Positions 46,430 to 57,850 of a stretch of DNA of 64,000 bases are shown one piece after another. The notes beneath the pieces are model-generated. The model saw only the letters and a program-made list of their open reading frames with translations, searched no databases and was not told the DNA's origin. Within the stretch, counting starts at the first letter, position 1; each line of letters opens with the position of its first letter. Source of the DNA: Valencia hispanica (taxonomy: Eukaryota; Chordata; Actinopteri; Cyprinodontiformes; Valenciidae); contig OY747705.1 of the NCBI GenBank assembly GCA_963556495.2, positions 6,229,501-6,293,500 of the forward strand, given 5' to 3'. Position numbers and translations under genes: made by a program.

Positions 46430-47270
46430 AAGTTTTTTGTGTTTATATAAATCACAAAAGTATTGTTACCACGTTTTTCTTCTTCACTTTTTGTAACACT
46501 GGAACCACAAACTTCAATCTATTTTATTTTTTAATTATTAAATACAAATCTGAAAAGTGTGGCTTGCTTTTTTATTAGCCCATTTTAACATGATACCCTA
46601 AAATAACCAAATTTATTTTCAGTATAAATTACATTGTCCTGTGCCAATATCATAAGTTTGTTGGAGAACATTGAGGAACAAAACATAAAGACCAAGGAAC
46701 ACAGCAGAATCCTTGTGGAGAATGTTGTGGAGGAATTTAATGCATGGTGATGTTATGAAAAGATATCCCAAGCATGATGGGATCAAAATGGACTTTTTCC
46801 CCCTGAATTAAAAATGCTGAGTGATGAAAACCTGACACTTTACTTCATCCTGACCACGCCATCCCTTACTAACATGGTGGTGGGAGCATTATGATGTCAG
46901 GATGCTTTTACTAACCAGGAACTGAAACGGAGAGAGTTGATGGGGGGGTGGAGCTAAATACAGGGCAGTCCTAGAGGAAAAGCTGTTCACATTTCATAAG
47001 GACAATTACCATAAGCATCGAGTCAGAGCTACAATGGAAGGGTTTAGAGCAAAGCATATGTATGTGTTAGAATGGCCCAAATGACTAATATGATTGACTC
47101 AGGGGAGATGAATACAAATGCTGGGCACACTTTTCAGATTTCCTTCTTGTAAAGAGTTTAAAACTATGTAGAAAAAAATGCTTGGTCCACTATCAGTTTG
47201 TCTTACTGCTAGAATGTATTCAAAGTTCTTGTTGGCAATATGACAAAATGTGGAATGTTTCAGGAAATAG
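46430..47270 (+). mobile_element. Tc1-like fossil, family D (relative of family A)
   Basis: It contains a degenerate inverted repeat (CTGAAAAGTGTGGCTT near 46551) and gene remnants: AGACCAAGGAACACAGCAG, ACATGGTGGTGGGAGCATTA, GGAGCTAAATACAGGGCAGT, AGAGCTACAATGGAAGGGTT and TGTGTTAGAATGGCCCAA. The closing repeat has GGGCACACTTTTCAGATTTC and GACAAAATGTGGAATG. The frame is destroyed throughout, and the Asp/Glu-bearing blocks are deleted or mutated. Confidence 0.75.
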
Positions 47271-47851
47271 GAATATCTTCCAAACCATTAAGTTTTAACG
47301 GAAGTAAAGCATGGTCAGAGAGGGTGGCACTGGTTAGTTTGTTTTGAGGCGATCTTCCTCAGTGTGTCATTTGGGTGTAGTGGAGTGAGGTTGTCTGGAA
47401 AGATGTACATAATGCTACACAAGAAGAAGAAGTGCTGGTATCTGCCTGCAGAACCTCTTCTGACCCAGACTCTGACAGAAGAGGGGGAGCAAAATAACAC
47501 ATGCACATGGCTGGGTGGAGTCATCCAACTAAAGACAGTCATGGAAGAACGAAATGGCCTTTATCCACTGGATATTGTCCTGAATGAAAAAAGCTCTATC
47601 AAATGGCGGGCACAAAGTTGCTGAGACTATGCTACTCACGTGAGGTGAGAGAAGTTTGAGAAGCCAAAGAAGTTCAGAGGAAGGGTAAGACACATGCAGA
47701 GTTATGGTCAAACCAGTTATCTGAAGGCTGAGGCAAGTTTTCCAGCTGCGATGAAGATTATGTTGGTTAACTTACAGTAGGAACACTGAATAGATGACCC
47801 TAAAAACAGGGGCCAACAGAAATAATAGAGGTTAGGAGAAAGAGGTTGGTA
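47271..47851. other. No recognised gene
   Basis: An 86-codon plus frame (47364-47624) is present with no recognisable domain. Confidence 0.45.
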
Positions 47852-47965
47852 GTAACTAGTTACATTTACTTAAGAGTAGTTTTATAGCACTGTACTTTTT
47901 ACTTTTACTTTAGTATTATTATTATGAAGTATCTCTACTCTTACTTGAGTAACAGTAACATGCTA
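47852..47965 (+). repeat. Fish dispersed repeat of the GTAACTAGTTAC type
   Basis: GTAGTAACTAGTTACATTTA, AAGAGTAGTTTTA, CTGTACTTTTTACTTTTAC and TACTCTTACTTGAGTAAC are in the order seen in a common short non-autonomous element of fish genomes. The right end is truncated. Confidence 0.6.
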
Positions 47966-48415
47966 CTTACTGCAAGCAACTTAACTAAACAAAGAACAAA
48001 CATGTTTTACCCAAAAATGCACCAAATGAATGCAAGATATTACGTATGGGCTGTATATAAGGTCATAAGGTTTGCACATCATTTTACAGTTCAACTTCAT
48101 AAATCAAGTTGTGCAGTCTCGTAGAAAATAACTGCCTAAAAATTTCAAGTTTGCAAATGTGCAGAAAGAGGTTTGCATGGTTATAAATAGAGGTTTGCAT
48201 TTGAATGAATCATAAGTTATTTTGCAAACATCCTGTTTTGAGATGTGCAGCATAAAACTGTATGAGAGACTCTGAAGTTTCTGTCTTTACACACTTCTCT
48301 GATTGGATGTGACAAATCACACTGTCCAATCAGAGAGCAGGCCACTGTCACTACATGCTTGTTCAGTATGAGGGATTGCTGTCGTTGAAGTCTGCATCAA
48401 TGGGGCACAACTTTC
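47966..48415. other. No recognised gene
   Basis: A small palindrome-like part, TTCTCTGATTGGATGTGACA against CTGTCCAATCAGAGAGCAG, lies at 48294-48338. Nothing else is seen. Confidence 0.45.
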
Positions 48416-48552
48416 AAGTCAAGGACTCGATGCAATCTGCTGGGAAACTTTAAACTGATTGGAATGTTTTTGTTGAAATGACTTTCTTGTAAAGTACTTT
48501 GAGATGACATCTGTTGTGAATCGGCGCAATAGAAATTAACTGAATTAAATTT
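48416..48552 (-). repeat. R2 short repeat, copy 4
   Basis: Reverse copy with AAGGACTCGATGCAATCTGC, AAGTACTTTGAGATGACATC, ATCGGCGCAATAGAA and an AATT-rich end. Confidence 0.85.
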
Positions 48553-49494
48553 TAAAAAGTGTTAATTGTAGACCTATTCACATTTTGATGCTGTTTAGAC
48601 ATAAGCCAAAATCATTTTTATACATCTAGTTCGCAGAAGTGTGCATATGTTCCAGTAGTCTTTAATATATCTCCAAACCATTCATCATCACTGTTCTATT
48701 TATACATTAGGAGTTTATCTGCTACTAACACTGATGAGAATATATTAATATTTTTTTGTTTCTTTGTTCATTTTTATTTTCTATCTTACGAATTCAAAAA
48801 AAGGAATTCACTGATACAGTATTTATTCCATAAAGGACTTAATAGCGAGGGTCAAGGTGCAGAACATGGCAGTGAATATTGGACCACAGCTCCAAAGCCA
48901 ACTAAATCTGGTTATTCCAGAACATGTGACTGCAGTCAGGTAGAGCTTTTGTTTGGACATTCTTAGTCCTCCTGCCCTTTTAAATTAACCTCTGCCTTTA
49001 TTTTAAACCCATATTTTTAAATTACCTGATGATCTGTGGAAATGGCTACTGTGAAACAATTTCCTTCCCTTGCTTTATGAGCATGAATAATTTAGCCCTC
49101 ATAGTGCTTGGGCAGCTGCTTAAAGGAGCCAGTAGCAGTTGATTACTGGGATGTCAAAGCTGCACGAATTATTCTTTTTTTGCACGAAACATACTTCAAT
49201 TACAGCACAGCTACCCATCAACTGTCAATCTGAAATTAAAAGTTGCAACCTTCCTATTTCTACCAAAAAAGAAGGTCTGAACGGCTGTTGTCCTTTTCTT
49301 TTGTCATTTTCTGGCAACATCTCACGGTACTCAAATGTATAATACCTAATGCACTATAGAAGTAGTAATTTACTAAAAACCTGTTTGACCTTTTATTACA
49401 TGGTATCACATGTAGTTTGTTGTTTAGATAAATGCCATCTTTATTTTCATTTTATCTCTGCTCTTCTAGTGGTTACAGGCATGTTTGTGTCCGC
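48553..49494. other. No recognised gene
   Basis: AT-rich. Nothing is recognised. Confidence 0.45.
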
Positions 49495-49652
49495 TTCAAT
49501 TCAATTCAGTTTATTTCTATAGCGCCGATTCACAACAGATGTCATCTCAAAGTACTTTACAAGAAAACTCATTTCAATACAAACATTCCAATCAGTTTAA
49601 CAGTTTAGCTAGTTTTCAATTTATGGAATCTCAGCAGATTGCATTAAGTCAA
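49495..49652 (+). repeat. R2 short repeat, copy 5
   Basis: Plus copy: TTCAATTCAATTCAGTTTAT, ATAGCGCCGATTCACAAC and AATCTCAGCAGATTGCATTA. It lies about 940 bp from copy 4 in the opposite orientation. Confidence 0.85.
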
Positions 49653-51679
49653 ATCAGTTTCTTGGCCAGGTTTGTGCAACAAATAGGAATCTGACTTTGG
49701 TTTCACATCCTTAAAGAGTCCAGACATTATAGATAGATCAATAAATAAAGCTTAGAGGAGATTTTTTTAATTTATAATGTACATGTCGGCGTCTTTATAG
49801 GCAACCCCTATTTTACATTGTTAATTTGAAATAACAAATAGAGAGATTAGAGTAGTGAGAATATTCAAATAGTTATTTCACAGCAGAGTAGCTGACTACT
49901 CAGGCTCTCAGGTGTTTATTGTGTTCATCAGAGACAGATAGTCTGGGGGGAGAAACCGTCTCTGTGGCAGCTGGTTTTTGCAAATAGAGCTCTGTAGCAC
50001 CAACCAAAAGAGGACAAATTGAAGCAGTCTGTGTCCAGGATGTGTGGGCTTCGCAGAGATGTTAGGAGCCCATTTCTTGACCATAGATCTGTAAAAGTAC
50101 TAGACTGAAGAAAGATCAGATGCAATTATTCTCTCAACAGACCTGACTGATCATTGCGGCTTGGCCCTGTCCACTTTGTGGCTGAACCAAACGCCGCAGT
50201 GATGGATGTGCACAGGACAACTGAATCATGGCAGTGTCGAAATAGATCAGCAACTCCTGAAGAAGGTTATACTTCTCAAGATGTTGCTGAAGATATATAG
50301 TTAGGATAAAAATACTTAAACCCCTGGTAAATTTTGATTTAAAGTCATTCAACCAAAACAGCTGTTTCTAAAAGAAATTACAAGCACCTCTTAAAAATTA
50401 ATTACGCAGTGTGAAAGGTGTATCATTTATTAAACAAATAACTTTTTCACTTTAAAAATTACTTTAAACAAAAAAAAATGGCCTAAGTAAAACCAGTTAT
50501 CCTGTTCACAATAAAAAACTGAAAATCCTTTTTTTTAGCATTACAGCAATAAATGCCTTCTACAATTTCTGACAGGCTTTCAGGATGTTTTCATTAGCAA
50601 TTTTGGACAATTCATTTTATAAATAACAAGCTTCAAGTCTGCAATGTAGAACAACTCCCCCAACCACCCGGATTTGTCCTAACAACACTCATCATCACCT
50701 AATTTCATCCTGCCACCCTCTCACCTCATCCACCCTTCTCTAAGTGAGCTTGGCTATTTTTATATTCTTTTCATATGTTTGCTCTTTTCCCCCCTCAAAA
50801 CTAGTGCACTTACGGTTCGGCAAGTACCTACTTCCCAAAAATACACAAAACATTGAAAAGAGGTGCTTAGTGGTGAGATAAGGCCCCAAACGAGAACTGC
50901 TTTTCCTGCACGGGCATCAGTGTGTAAGAGCTGTAGCAGTGGGCAAAGGTGTTAGTAACAAATACTTTTAGATCAGTATTTTATATTACACCAAAAAATG
51001 TTTTGTTCTTATATGAAGGTCTTTTGTGACATTGTGTCACCGAGGTAATTTATATTCAAGTCAAAAGTCACCTCAGACCGCATTATGAAAGATAAGGATA
51101 ATGCTGGTAACAAAAGGGCATTGGTTTTGCATTTACCTGAAGTTAGATGTCCTTTTCTAGAAGTTGTATTTGAATCTATTTTTAATATTTATTTAGAGTG
51201 AAGGTTCATTTTCACATACCGTGGACCCCAGTATTCACTAGGGTTAGGAACTACAGCAACTGCAAATAGCCAAAATTTCACATAAAAAAAAGTTTTTATA
51301 GTTTTTATTATACGTCATGTCAGCTACCAGTAAAGAGCCTTGTGGTGATATCTATTAAAATACGTTCTTTAAAGTTTATTGAAATTACACATGGACTTAC
51401 AGAAAATTGTTTCTTTGATTTCCTTATTTTACAAAAACTTTGAATATTTTGTTTACGGAACTTACTGTTTGATCTGTATCAAGTATTTAAACAATATTGT
51501 CAATTATGTGTAATTTTACTTTTTGGAGATGAGCTATACAAGGATTGTTAGTGGCAACAACTCCTTCAGGGAACTGAATGTAGGGTAGGACCAGAGTTTC
51601 AAGTGACCTTAATGGCCTCAGTAGTTAATAACAATGGGTTGTTCCTGATTAGATCTCATAAACCTGACACTTCCAACCT
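49653..51679. other. No recognised gene
   Basis: Short frames without domains and AT-rich stretches. No repeat family is assigned. Confidence 0.45.
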
Positions 51680-51790
51680 AAGTTTCTGAACTGAAGAAGC
51701 CTTTTGGATGAGAGGTGAAACGTCTTCAATATAACAAGAGAAATCCGGTTCGATTCACTTTTAACTCTCAAGACTCTTTCTCCAGAGTAT
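51680..51790 (+). repeat. Isolated Penelope-associated terminal motif
   Basis: GAACTGAAGAAGCCTTTTGG, ATGAGAGGTGAAACGTCTTC and TTTTAACTCTCAAGA match the inverted ends of the Penelope-like element at 53753-57951. No Penelope coding lies next to it, so it is probably a lone end. Confidence 0.65.
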
Positions 51791-52553
51791 CTTACAAGCC
51801 CATCCCATTTAAAAGCTTTTGACCTGGTAAAAACTGTAGCCTCTTTCACAATGAATCCAAACATCCTATTGTTTTCCGTTCATCATCTAATTTTTCATAA
51901 CAGAGTTGTGAAGCTAATGGATAAAGAAACTTTGATGTTCAGAGGTATTTTGATATCATGTGATTGTTGCAGTGTAGCTCCCAGATGTTGTAAATGTTGA
52001 TGTACTTTCAGGCCTGAACAGTGAAAGCAGTGTGCCCTATTGTTTTTCAAGGATGTATTTTCTGCTAAATGAATTGCCTTGAATTGCACAAGAACTCAGC
52101 AAACATTGCACAAAAGTCATTGTCTAGTGAAATATTTGTATTTCACTATGACACTTTGGTGCAAGTGACACTCAACACTGCTTGCAGCTTTATTTCCTTT
52201 TTTTTGTCTTTCAGCTGAGTGACACAAAGAGTTTATGGTCAACAAGTGAAATAGCCAGAGCAGCATAAAGTCACTCCCTAACCCTGTCCTACTTGAGACA
52301 GCAGCTGAAGGACCAGGATAATAAAATTCTCACCTTACAAAAGAAATTGCTTATGGGGTCCCAGTAATCAGTAATTGCAGTTGAGCAGACCACTCATACA
52401 GTTATGTAAAATTTGTAAAGAGTGTAAATAATGGCTGAAAAAGTAATGTTCTTGTGATATATTTGCCTAAATCTCAACTTGGATGGTTTCTGCAGCTCTT
52501 AGTCTCATGCAGTTCTTTTTTTCTCCTTTCTGTCTGCCTCTCCGATGCCAAAG
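51791..52553. other. No recognised gene
   Basis: No coding. It ends in a T/C-rich tract (52512-52542) before a possible splice acceptor. Confidence 0.45.
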
Positions 52554-52660
52554 GTGTACCAAATTTCCGCAGCAATTACAGAGCACTGCCACAGAGGGAG
52601 AAGCGAGTGAAGCAGAACAACTTGAAATGGTTTTATAAAAAGTACTCCCAGGCCCTTTAA
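52554..52660 (+). CDS. Candidate terminal exon (unidentified, basic peptide)
   Basis: The polypyrimidine tract TTTTTTTCTCCTTTCTGTCT, then CCAAAG, precedes a frame reading GVPNFRSNYRALPQREKRVK, then QNNLKWFYKKYSQAL and a TAA at 52658-52660. The peptide is basic and not low-complexity, but I recognise no family. Chance is possible. Confidence 0.2.
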
Positions 52661-53261
52661 TTACACCCATATTGATTGTGATGTGGAAGTTTCCCACTTT
52701 CAATGACCACTGTTTCTTAAATGTGCATTAAAAATGCCCTTCAGAGGATGTCACTGGAAGGCTTCTCAGTGATTAGATAGCAGCTGTAAGAACATGCCAC
52801 TGGAGGTAATAGAAATAGATGAGATAAAACATATAGTGCCATCTAAGATTTTCCAGTGGGGTTTAATTTTTCCTTTACTTTAAACTAAAATTTAGAGCCA
52901 ACATAATAGTTCCAACTGCTTTTCTAAACTATTTAATGTTCCAATCAGAATAAGAAATCAAAAGAATAATCAAAAGAGTTGTCTAAGAGCCAAGGAGAGG
53001 TTCGGAAAAACCTTGAAATAACAGGTACAGTACAGTAATTCATTCAACTGGACTGGTCTCTATGCATACTCACTGCACAGAAAATTTATAGCATGCTAAA
53101 AATTTGCTGCAGGAGGATTGAACAAGCCAGTGAAATACTTTCTTATAGAAAGATGAGGAATGCTCAAGGTAAGCAGTGGTTAGTGCTCAATTTCTACAAC
53201 AACTGTTGTCATCATTCAACACTAAAAAGTAATATTCAAAGGTGAAAAACATTGACGATGG

Positions 53262-53752
53262 GTGCAAATCTTCCCACAAGTGAAATTTATTGCAAGGTCA
53301 CCCTTGTGGTCCAAGAAATTGCATAAAACCAGAATGCTCCGTTCTCAAACTCCACAATCCTCAGTTAGCATTGTAAATGGTAAAGTTCACTACATACCTA
53401 ATAGAAAAATATTAAACAAGTATAGCTTGTTTAGGAGGGTTGCCAGGACAACGCTTCTTCTCTTTAAAAATATTCTGGCTGTTAGACGTATATGTGTGTT
53501 CGAAAGATCCAAAGACTTCTGGAACAAGATTCTTTGGACAGGTGAGAACAAAATTGAGAAGTTTGGCCACAACATACAGCAGAATGTTTGGAGAGAATCA
53601 ATCGCAGTATATAGACAAAAACACACCCTCCCATCTGTCAACTAGAGAAGTGGAGGGCTCTTGGTTGGGGCTTGTTCTGCAGGGTCAGAACCTGGAAACT
53701 ATGCAGTCATTGATCTGACCATGAGATCCTTTCTGTACCCACACTATCTGAA
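53262..53752 (+). pseudogene. Tc1-like transposase, family E, catalytic Asp changed
   Basis: The frame 53262-53645 reads LFRRVARTTLLLFKNI, then FERSKDFWNKILWTGENKIE. The first catalytic Asp of the W-[ST]-DE block is Gly. KFGHNIQQNVWRE and KHTLPSVN follow before a stop. The catalytic C-terminal part resumes at 57980-58130, after the Penelope insertion, in degenerate form. Confidence 0.75.
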
Positions 53753-53756
53753 TACG

Positions 53757-53900
53757 TTGGTGTAGATCCTCAGTCATCCAGGACATGATATTCTTGAGAG
53801 TTAAATGAAGGCAACAGGACTTTTGCTGTTGTCTTGAAAGTGTTTCATCTCTCATCTAAGAGGCTTCTTCAGTTCTGAAAACTGGATTGGTAGTATCAGA
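53757..53900 (+). repeat. Penelope inverted end, left
   Basis: Its complement matches 57832-57938 closely. A 16-bp hairpin (CCTCT...AGAGG type) lies within the motif in the least mutated copies. It corresponds to the 3' end of the minus-strand element. Confidence 0.85.
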
Positions 53901-54067
53901 TTTGTAAGTCTAAGGTTAAGGCTCACTAATGGGGCTATTGTTATTCCTAACGAGGCTATCGGGGTTGCGTAAGCTTCTAAGTACTAAGCAATCTTGGTGA
54001 TGCAAGTGTCGTTAATGGTGAAACGACCCAGGTTATGTAACTAAACGCTGTTTGGGTCACATGCCTA

Positions 54068-54733
54068 AACGGACTACATCTCCTAGCATCCCTTGCGCCC
54101 CCCTCAACGCATTCCCTTTGGTCTGTGACCAGTGATGAGATCACAGAGTTGTAAAAAAGGCGCGGAACATGAAATCATGGTCTTTCCCCTGCTCATCGCT
54201 GAGCTGAATGGAGACGCTCAAATTAATTGCTAGCAACTTTCCCTCTTTTGTTCCAACCTGCTGGATCAGAAAAGAACTCCCCTGAAAACTTCGAAGTATT
54301 ACCTGCCAAGCTATCTGGCTTCCCGTTTGTGCATCTAGGAAGTCTGCTGGCATCTGAACTATACCAAGATGCTTTCTGAAGACAGGCCCAAATCCGGTCA
54401 TTTGGACGCGTCCATCTCTGACCTCGGCTATGCACGGCTGCTTCTACCACCGTTTGGACACTTTCCTTCCCTTTTCTCCATCGTTTGTTGTGGACTGGTG
54501 TGGACGGAAGAGAATCATTGCCAAGTAGGATCAACCTGGTTTATTTCTGATAAATCTGGATAGAGGAGTTAGGTCCGACGAGATAGATCCCGTCTTTCTG
54601 TTGGTTAATATAAGTTTGTGAACGTGTAAACCACTGTTTACTCATCGCCAAGTAGCGTCGCCGCATGCTGGCCTTGAGTGTTTTATGCTATGTGTTGTAA
54701 ACTGGTTATTGCCAGAAGCAGTGCTATATCTCT

Positions 54734-54829
<96 letters not shown>

Positions 54830-55272
54830 TTCCTCTTATTCTGTTAACGTCAGTCAATTGTAGCCTTGGCGCCACCTGCCTGGGCCTCCTGCCTGCCCTA
54901 GACCAGGTCTCGCGGTGTCCATCGTCTGATAAAACTAGTGCTAATTGTCCCTTTGTTTCCACATCATCTACACTGTGAGTTGAGTCTGGCCTTTGAAGCC
55001 CATGCGGTCCAGTTCTGTGTTTCTTTGCTTCAAGAGTTGAGCACGGGACCGATAAGAGCAAAGATCGTCCCCCCACACACCCTACAGGCAGACTGAAAGT
55101 CTGGAAATTCTCAGAATATCACGTAAATACTGGAGTGGTGCCCCAATTCATCAATTAAATAATTAAATCTCATCAATAGTTATATTAATATTAAGTTATT
55201 AGTAATAACTGTTTATGTTGAATTAAACCAGACATTAAATTGCTCGTACTCTGTGCCTTCTCTATCCCAACA
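54068..55272 (-). repeat. R1: unclassified dispersed repeat, copy 2 (inside Penelope)
   Basis: On the minus strand it starts TGTTGGGATAGAGAAGGCAC at 55272, right after the Penelope codons for VQCS, and shares TTAATATTAATATAACTATT, TGGGGCACCA and the AGTGATGAGATCACAGAG-containing end with copy 1. It contains a long (TTTC)n array. The Penelope coding that should follow is deleted, so this was not a clean insertion or a deletion came later. Confidence 0.65.
54733..54830. repeat. (TTTC)n microsatellite
   Basis: About 24 TTTC units with almost no interruption, inside R1 copy 2. Frames reading FFLSFFLS or KERKKERK are artefacts. Confidence 0.95.
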
Positions 55273-55772
55273 CTGCACTGGACTGCATATACCACGCCAC
55301 TGAGCTTGTGTTTGGGTGTTTTGTCCTTAGGATGAACCAGTCTTTGCCTGAGAGTAATACCAGATTTAAAATGAACTGGGATGTTATGTTTGGAAAACAT
55401 CCTTCTTAGTTTCTAAGACACTACAGCCACATATGGGATAACTATGTTTTTTCGCCTCCTCTTCTCCTCCCCTACACTGGGCTGATTTGACTGTTTCTTT
55501 GACTTTTTTGATGCCTTGACATATGCCCAACTAGGGTATCCACATGTTAGGAGTACCTTCTTTATATGTTTGTGTTCTCTGTCCTTTCCTTCTCTCTTTG
55601 TGGGAACATGCTCAGCTCTATGCTGTAGTGTTCTGATGACTGATAGTTTACGCTCCAGTGGGTGGTGTGAGTCAAAAAGTAGGTATTGCTCTGTATGTGT
55701 GGGTTTCCTAAAGACTTCTTTGATAACACTGCCATCTCCTTCCTTGTGTACCAGGCAATACAGAAAGGGTAG
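55273..55772 (-). pseudogene. Penelope RT thumb and linker, separated from RT
   Basis: In mixed frames the minus strand encodes LPFLYCLVHKEGDGSV, a KPTHTEQYLLFDSHHPLE-like block, REGKDREHKHIKK, GYPSWAYVKASKKSK, then NIPVHFKSGITLRQRLVHPK and KLSGVVYAVQCS. These are the conserved post-RT segments of Penelope-like elements, ending just before the GIY-YIG nuclease, which is absent. A small number of frame problems exist. Confidence 0.8.
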
Positions 55773-57388
55773 TTCAAATCAAATCAAATCAAACTTTATT
55801 TATGAAGCGCTTTTCATACAAGAAGTTGCATCACAAAGTGCTTTACAGATTAAAATGACCCCACATAAAACCACCTTCCCTTCCCTCCCCCACAGATTTA
55901 AAAGCATGGTCACAGTTATACCCCCCTCCCCCCAACCCGTCTCCCATGCACACACACAGTTAAAAGAAAAGGTAAAAAAGGACATTGGGCCGAGTGCAGA
56001 TGAACCATGCAAGGAAACGCCATCAGAGGAGCCATATGCCCCGGCAGCAGTAGATTAACAGCAGCAGCCGAGGCACCGACACAGGGCACCCAGTGGAGGC
56101 AAGGCCAAGACCCCCACCTCCACCCAAGCTCCACCCGGAGAGCACCCAGGCAGCTACAGCCGACCACCGCTCCCGGGGCAGAGGGCTCCCACAGAGGAAA
56201 CACTGGAACGGGGATTAAGATAAATTAAAGTATAAAAAGAAACGGTAAATTAATGTGCTAAGATTGAAAAGTAAAACTGATAAAAAATATAATCATATAA
56301 AACATCCAAAGCAATTAAACAAACAGTGATAAATAATAATCAGTTAGAAGCTAAGCTAAAAAGGTGAGTCTTGAGCCTGCTCTTAAAAACATGAATATTC
56401 TCTGCAGCCCTGAGGTTCTCTGGCAGCCTGTTCCAGAGGTGAGGGCCATAAAACTGGAAAGACGCCTCGCCATGCTTGTGTGTCCTGACTTTTGGGGTGA
56501 CAAGGAGACGGCTGCCAGAGGAGCGCAGAGACCGCGAAGGTTTATATGGTAAAAGCAGTTCAGAGAGATAAGAAGGCCCAAGACCATTAAGACACTTAAA
56601 AACCATTAAAAGAACCTTAAAGTCGATCCTGAAATGTACGGGGAGCCAATGCAATGATTTTAAGACCGGTGTAATGTGCTCCCGCCTCCTGGTCTTCGTC
56701 AGGACACGTGCTGCTGAATTTTGTAGTAGTTGTAAACCTGATATACTCTTTTTGGGAAGACCAGAAAGCAGGGCATTACAGTAATCAATTCTACTGGAGA
56801 TAAAAGCATGCATCAGTGTCTCCGTATTGGCCCGAGACAGAATGGGGCGGACTCTGGCGATGTTCTTTAGTTGATAAAAACCTATTTTAGTGATATTTTT
56901 TATGTGAGGAATAAAAGTCAGCTCAGAGTCAAAAATCACGCCCAGGTCCTTCACTTGTAAAGAGAGATTAAAAGACAGTGATTGTAGTTTTGGTAAAAGT
57001 TTCTCTCTCTGAGCCTCAGGACCGATGACTAAAACTTCAGTTTTGTCCTGGTTGAGCTGGAGAAAGTTTTCTGCCATCCAGGATTTAATGTCTAAAATGC
57101 AGTTAAAAAGTGCATCCATTGGCCGTGTGTCATCGGGAGACATGGAGATGTATAACTGTGTATCATCAGCATAACTGTGGAAGTTAACTCCATGTCTCCT
57201 GATGACGCTGCCAAGAGGGAGCATATAAAGGTTAAAAAGCACTGGGCCTAAAATTGAACCCTGGGGCACACCACATGTAATCCTATGGACCCTAGAGGAG
57301 CAGGTATCTAAACTTACCATAAAAGTCCTGTCTGTGAGATAGGATGTGAACCATTTGTGAACAGCACCAGAGAGGCCGATCTGTTTTA
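55773..57388 (-). mobile_element. L2-type LINE, copy 2, 5'-truncated, coding intact
   Basis: The 3' end is a TTTGA-type pentamer tail (about 55775-55792) after AAAGCGCTTCATAAATAAAG (minus strand). The 3' UTR matches copy 1. The element is truncated in the RT domain at about 57388 and its frame is uninterrupted to the stop near 56340. AACTA occurs at both borders and may be the target duplication. Intact coding and YADD suggest insertion later than copy 1. Confidence 0.85.
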
Positions 57389-57821
57389 GTTTGTCCTCTT
57401 TACCATATTCTTGAGTAAACTTGATGTTGTGATCTACCAAGTTGATATGTTTAGTAAAGGCTTCCACTTCTTTGGCTTGGATTTTGACCCTGGTGTCATC
57501 CACATACCTAAACCAGTGACGTGGTGGTGATCCCTTATATGAGTTCAACGCTCTTCTTTCTACTTCTTCCATGAAGAGATTAGCCAGAATCGGAAAAATT
57601 GGGGATCCCATTGCACATCCATGTTTTTGCCTGGAGAAGTTGTCCTTGTACGTAAAATATGTGGTGGAAAGGCAGAGATCTGATAGGGTGCAAGTATGAT
57701 ACAGAGTGAGGTTGGTCCTTTGTTGTAGCTTTTTGTCTTCTTGGAGGCGTTTTCTGACTGTTTCCACTGCTTGAGGTGTAGGTATGCAAGTGAAAAGTGA
57801 CGTGACATCAAAGGATCTCAA
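56340..57821 (-). CDS. 493-codon chimeric ORF: Penelope RT segment fused to L2 RT
   Basis: Residues 1 to about 144 are Penelope-type RT: FDVTSLFTCIPTPQAVETVR, GCAMGSPIFPILANLFMEEV and WFRYVDDT with its catalytic pair. The frame then passes without a break into L2 RT at KLKQIGLSGAVHKWF, with GVPQGSILGPVLFNLYML and HSYADDTQLYISMS (catalytic YADD intact), DYCNALLSGLPKKSI, and the end FKSRLKTHLFSLASN. The join at about 57388 results from L2 inserting in Penelope. The protein would contain parts of two RTs but no complete Penelope RT and an N-truncated L2 RT lacking the first catalytic Asp block. I see no promoter; expression is unproven. Confidence 0.75.
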   Translation of the reverse strand: MRSFDVTSLFTCIPTPQAVETVRKRLQEDKKLQQRTNLTLYHTCTLSDLCLSTTYFTYKDNFSRQKHGCAMGSPIFPILANLFMEEVERRALNSYKGSPPRHWFRYVDDTRVKIQAKEVEAFTKHINLVDHNIKFTQEYGKEDKLKQIGLSGAVHKWFTSYLTDRTFMVSLDTCSSRVHRITCGVPQGSILGPVLFNLYMLPLGSVIRRHGVNFHSYADDTQLYISMSPDDTRPMDALFNCILDIKSWMAENFLQLNQDKTEVLVIGPEAQREKLLPKLQSLSFNLSLQVKDLGVIFDSELTFIPHIKNITKIGFYQLKNIARVRPILSRANTETLMHAFISSRIDYCNALLSGLPKKSISGLQLLQNSAARVLTKTRRREHITPVLKSLHWLPVHFRIDFKVLLMVFKCLNGLGPSYLSELLLPYKPSRSLRSSGSRLLVTPKVRTHKHGEASFQFYGPHLWNRLPENLRAAENIHVFKSRLKTHLFSLASN

Positions 57822-57850
57822 AGGTTCTAAAACTGATCTGATACTCCCAA
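57389..57850 (-). pseudogene. Penelope RT, middle part only
   Basis: The minus strand from 57850 reads RSVLEPLRSFDVTSLFTCIP through HNIKFTQEYGKED, where L2 is inserted. The upstream N-terminal region and RT fingers are lost: the inverted end repeat joins directly before ISVL-type codons. The YVDD active site is present. Confidence 0.85.

Noticed and set aside
51680..51790. Hammerhead ribozyme in the GGATGAGAGGTGAAACGTC motif of the Penelope ends
   Set aside because: Penelope elements can carry hammerhead ribozymes, and GATGAG...GAAAC looks tempting. The CUGANGA core is not matched (UGGAUGA here), and the pairing I can see is a simple CCTCT/AGAGG hairpin that uses core positions.
54642..55076. 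144-codon frame with KERKKERK
   Set aside because: The core is the (TTTC)n microsatellite read backwards, and the flanks are non-coding R1 sequence.
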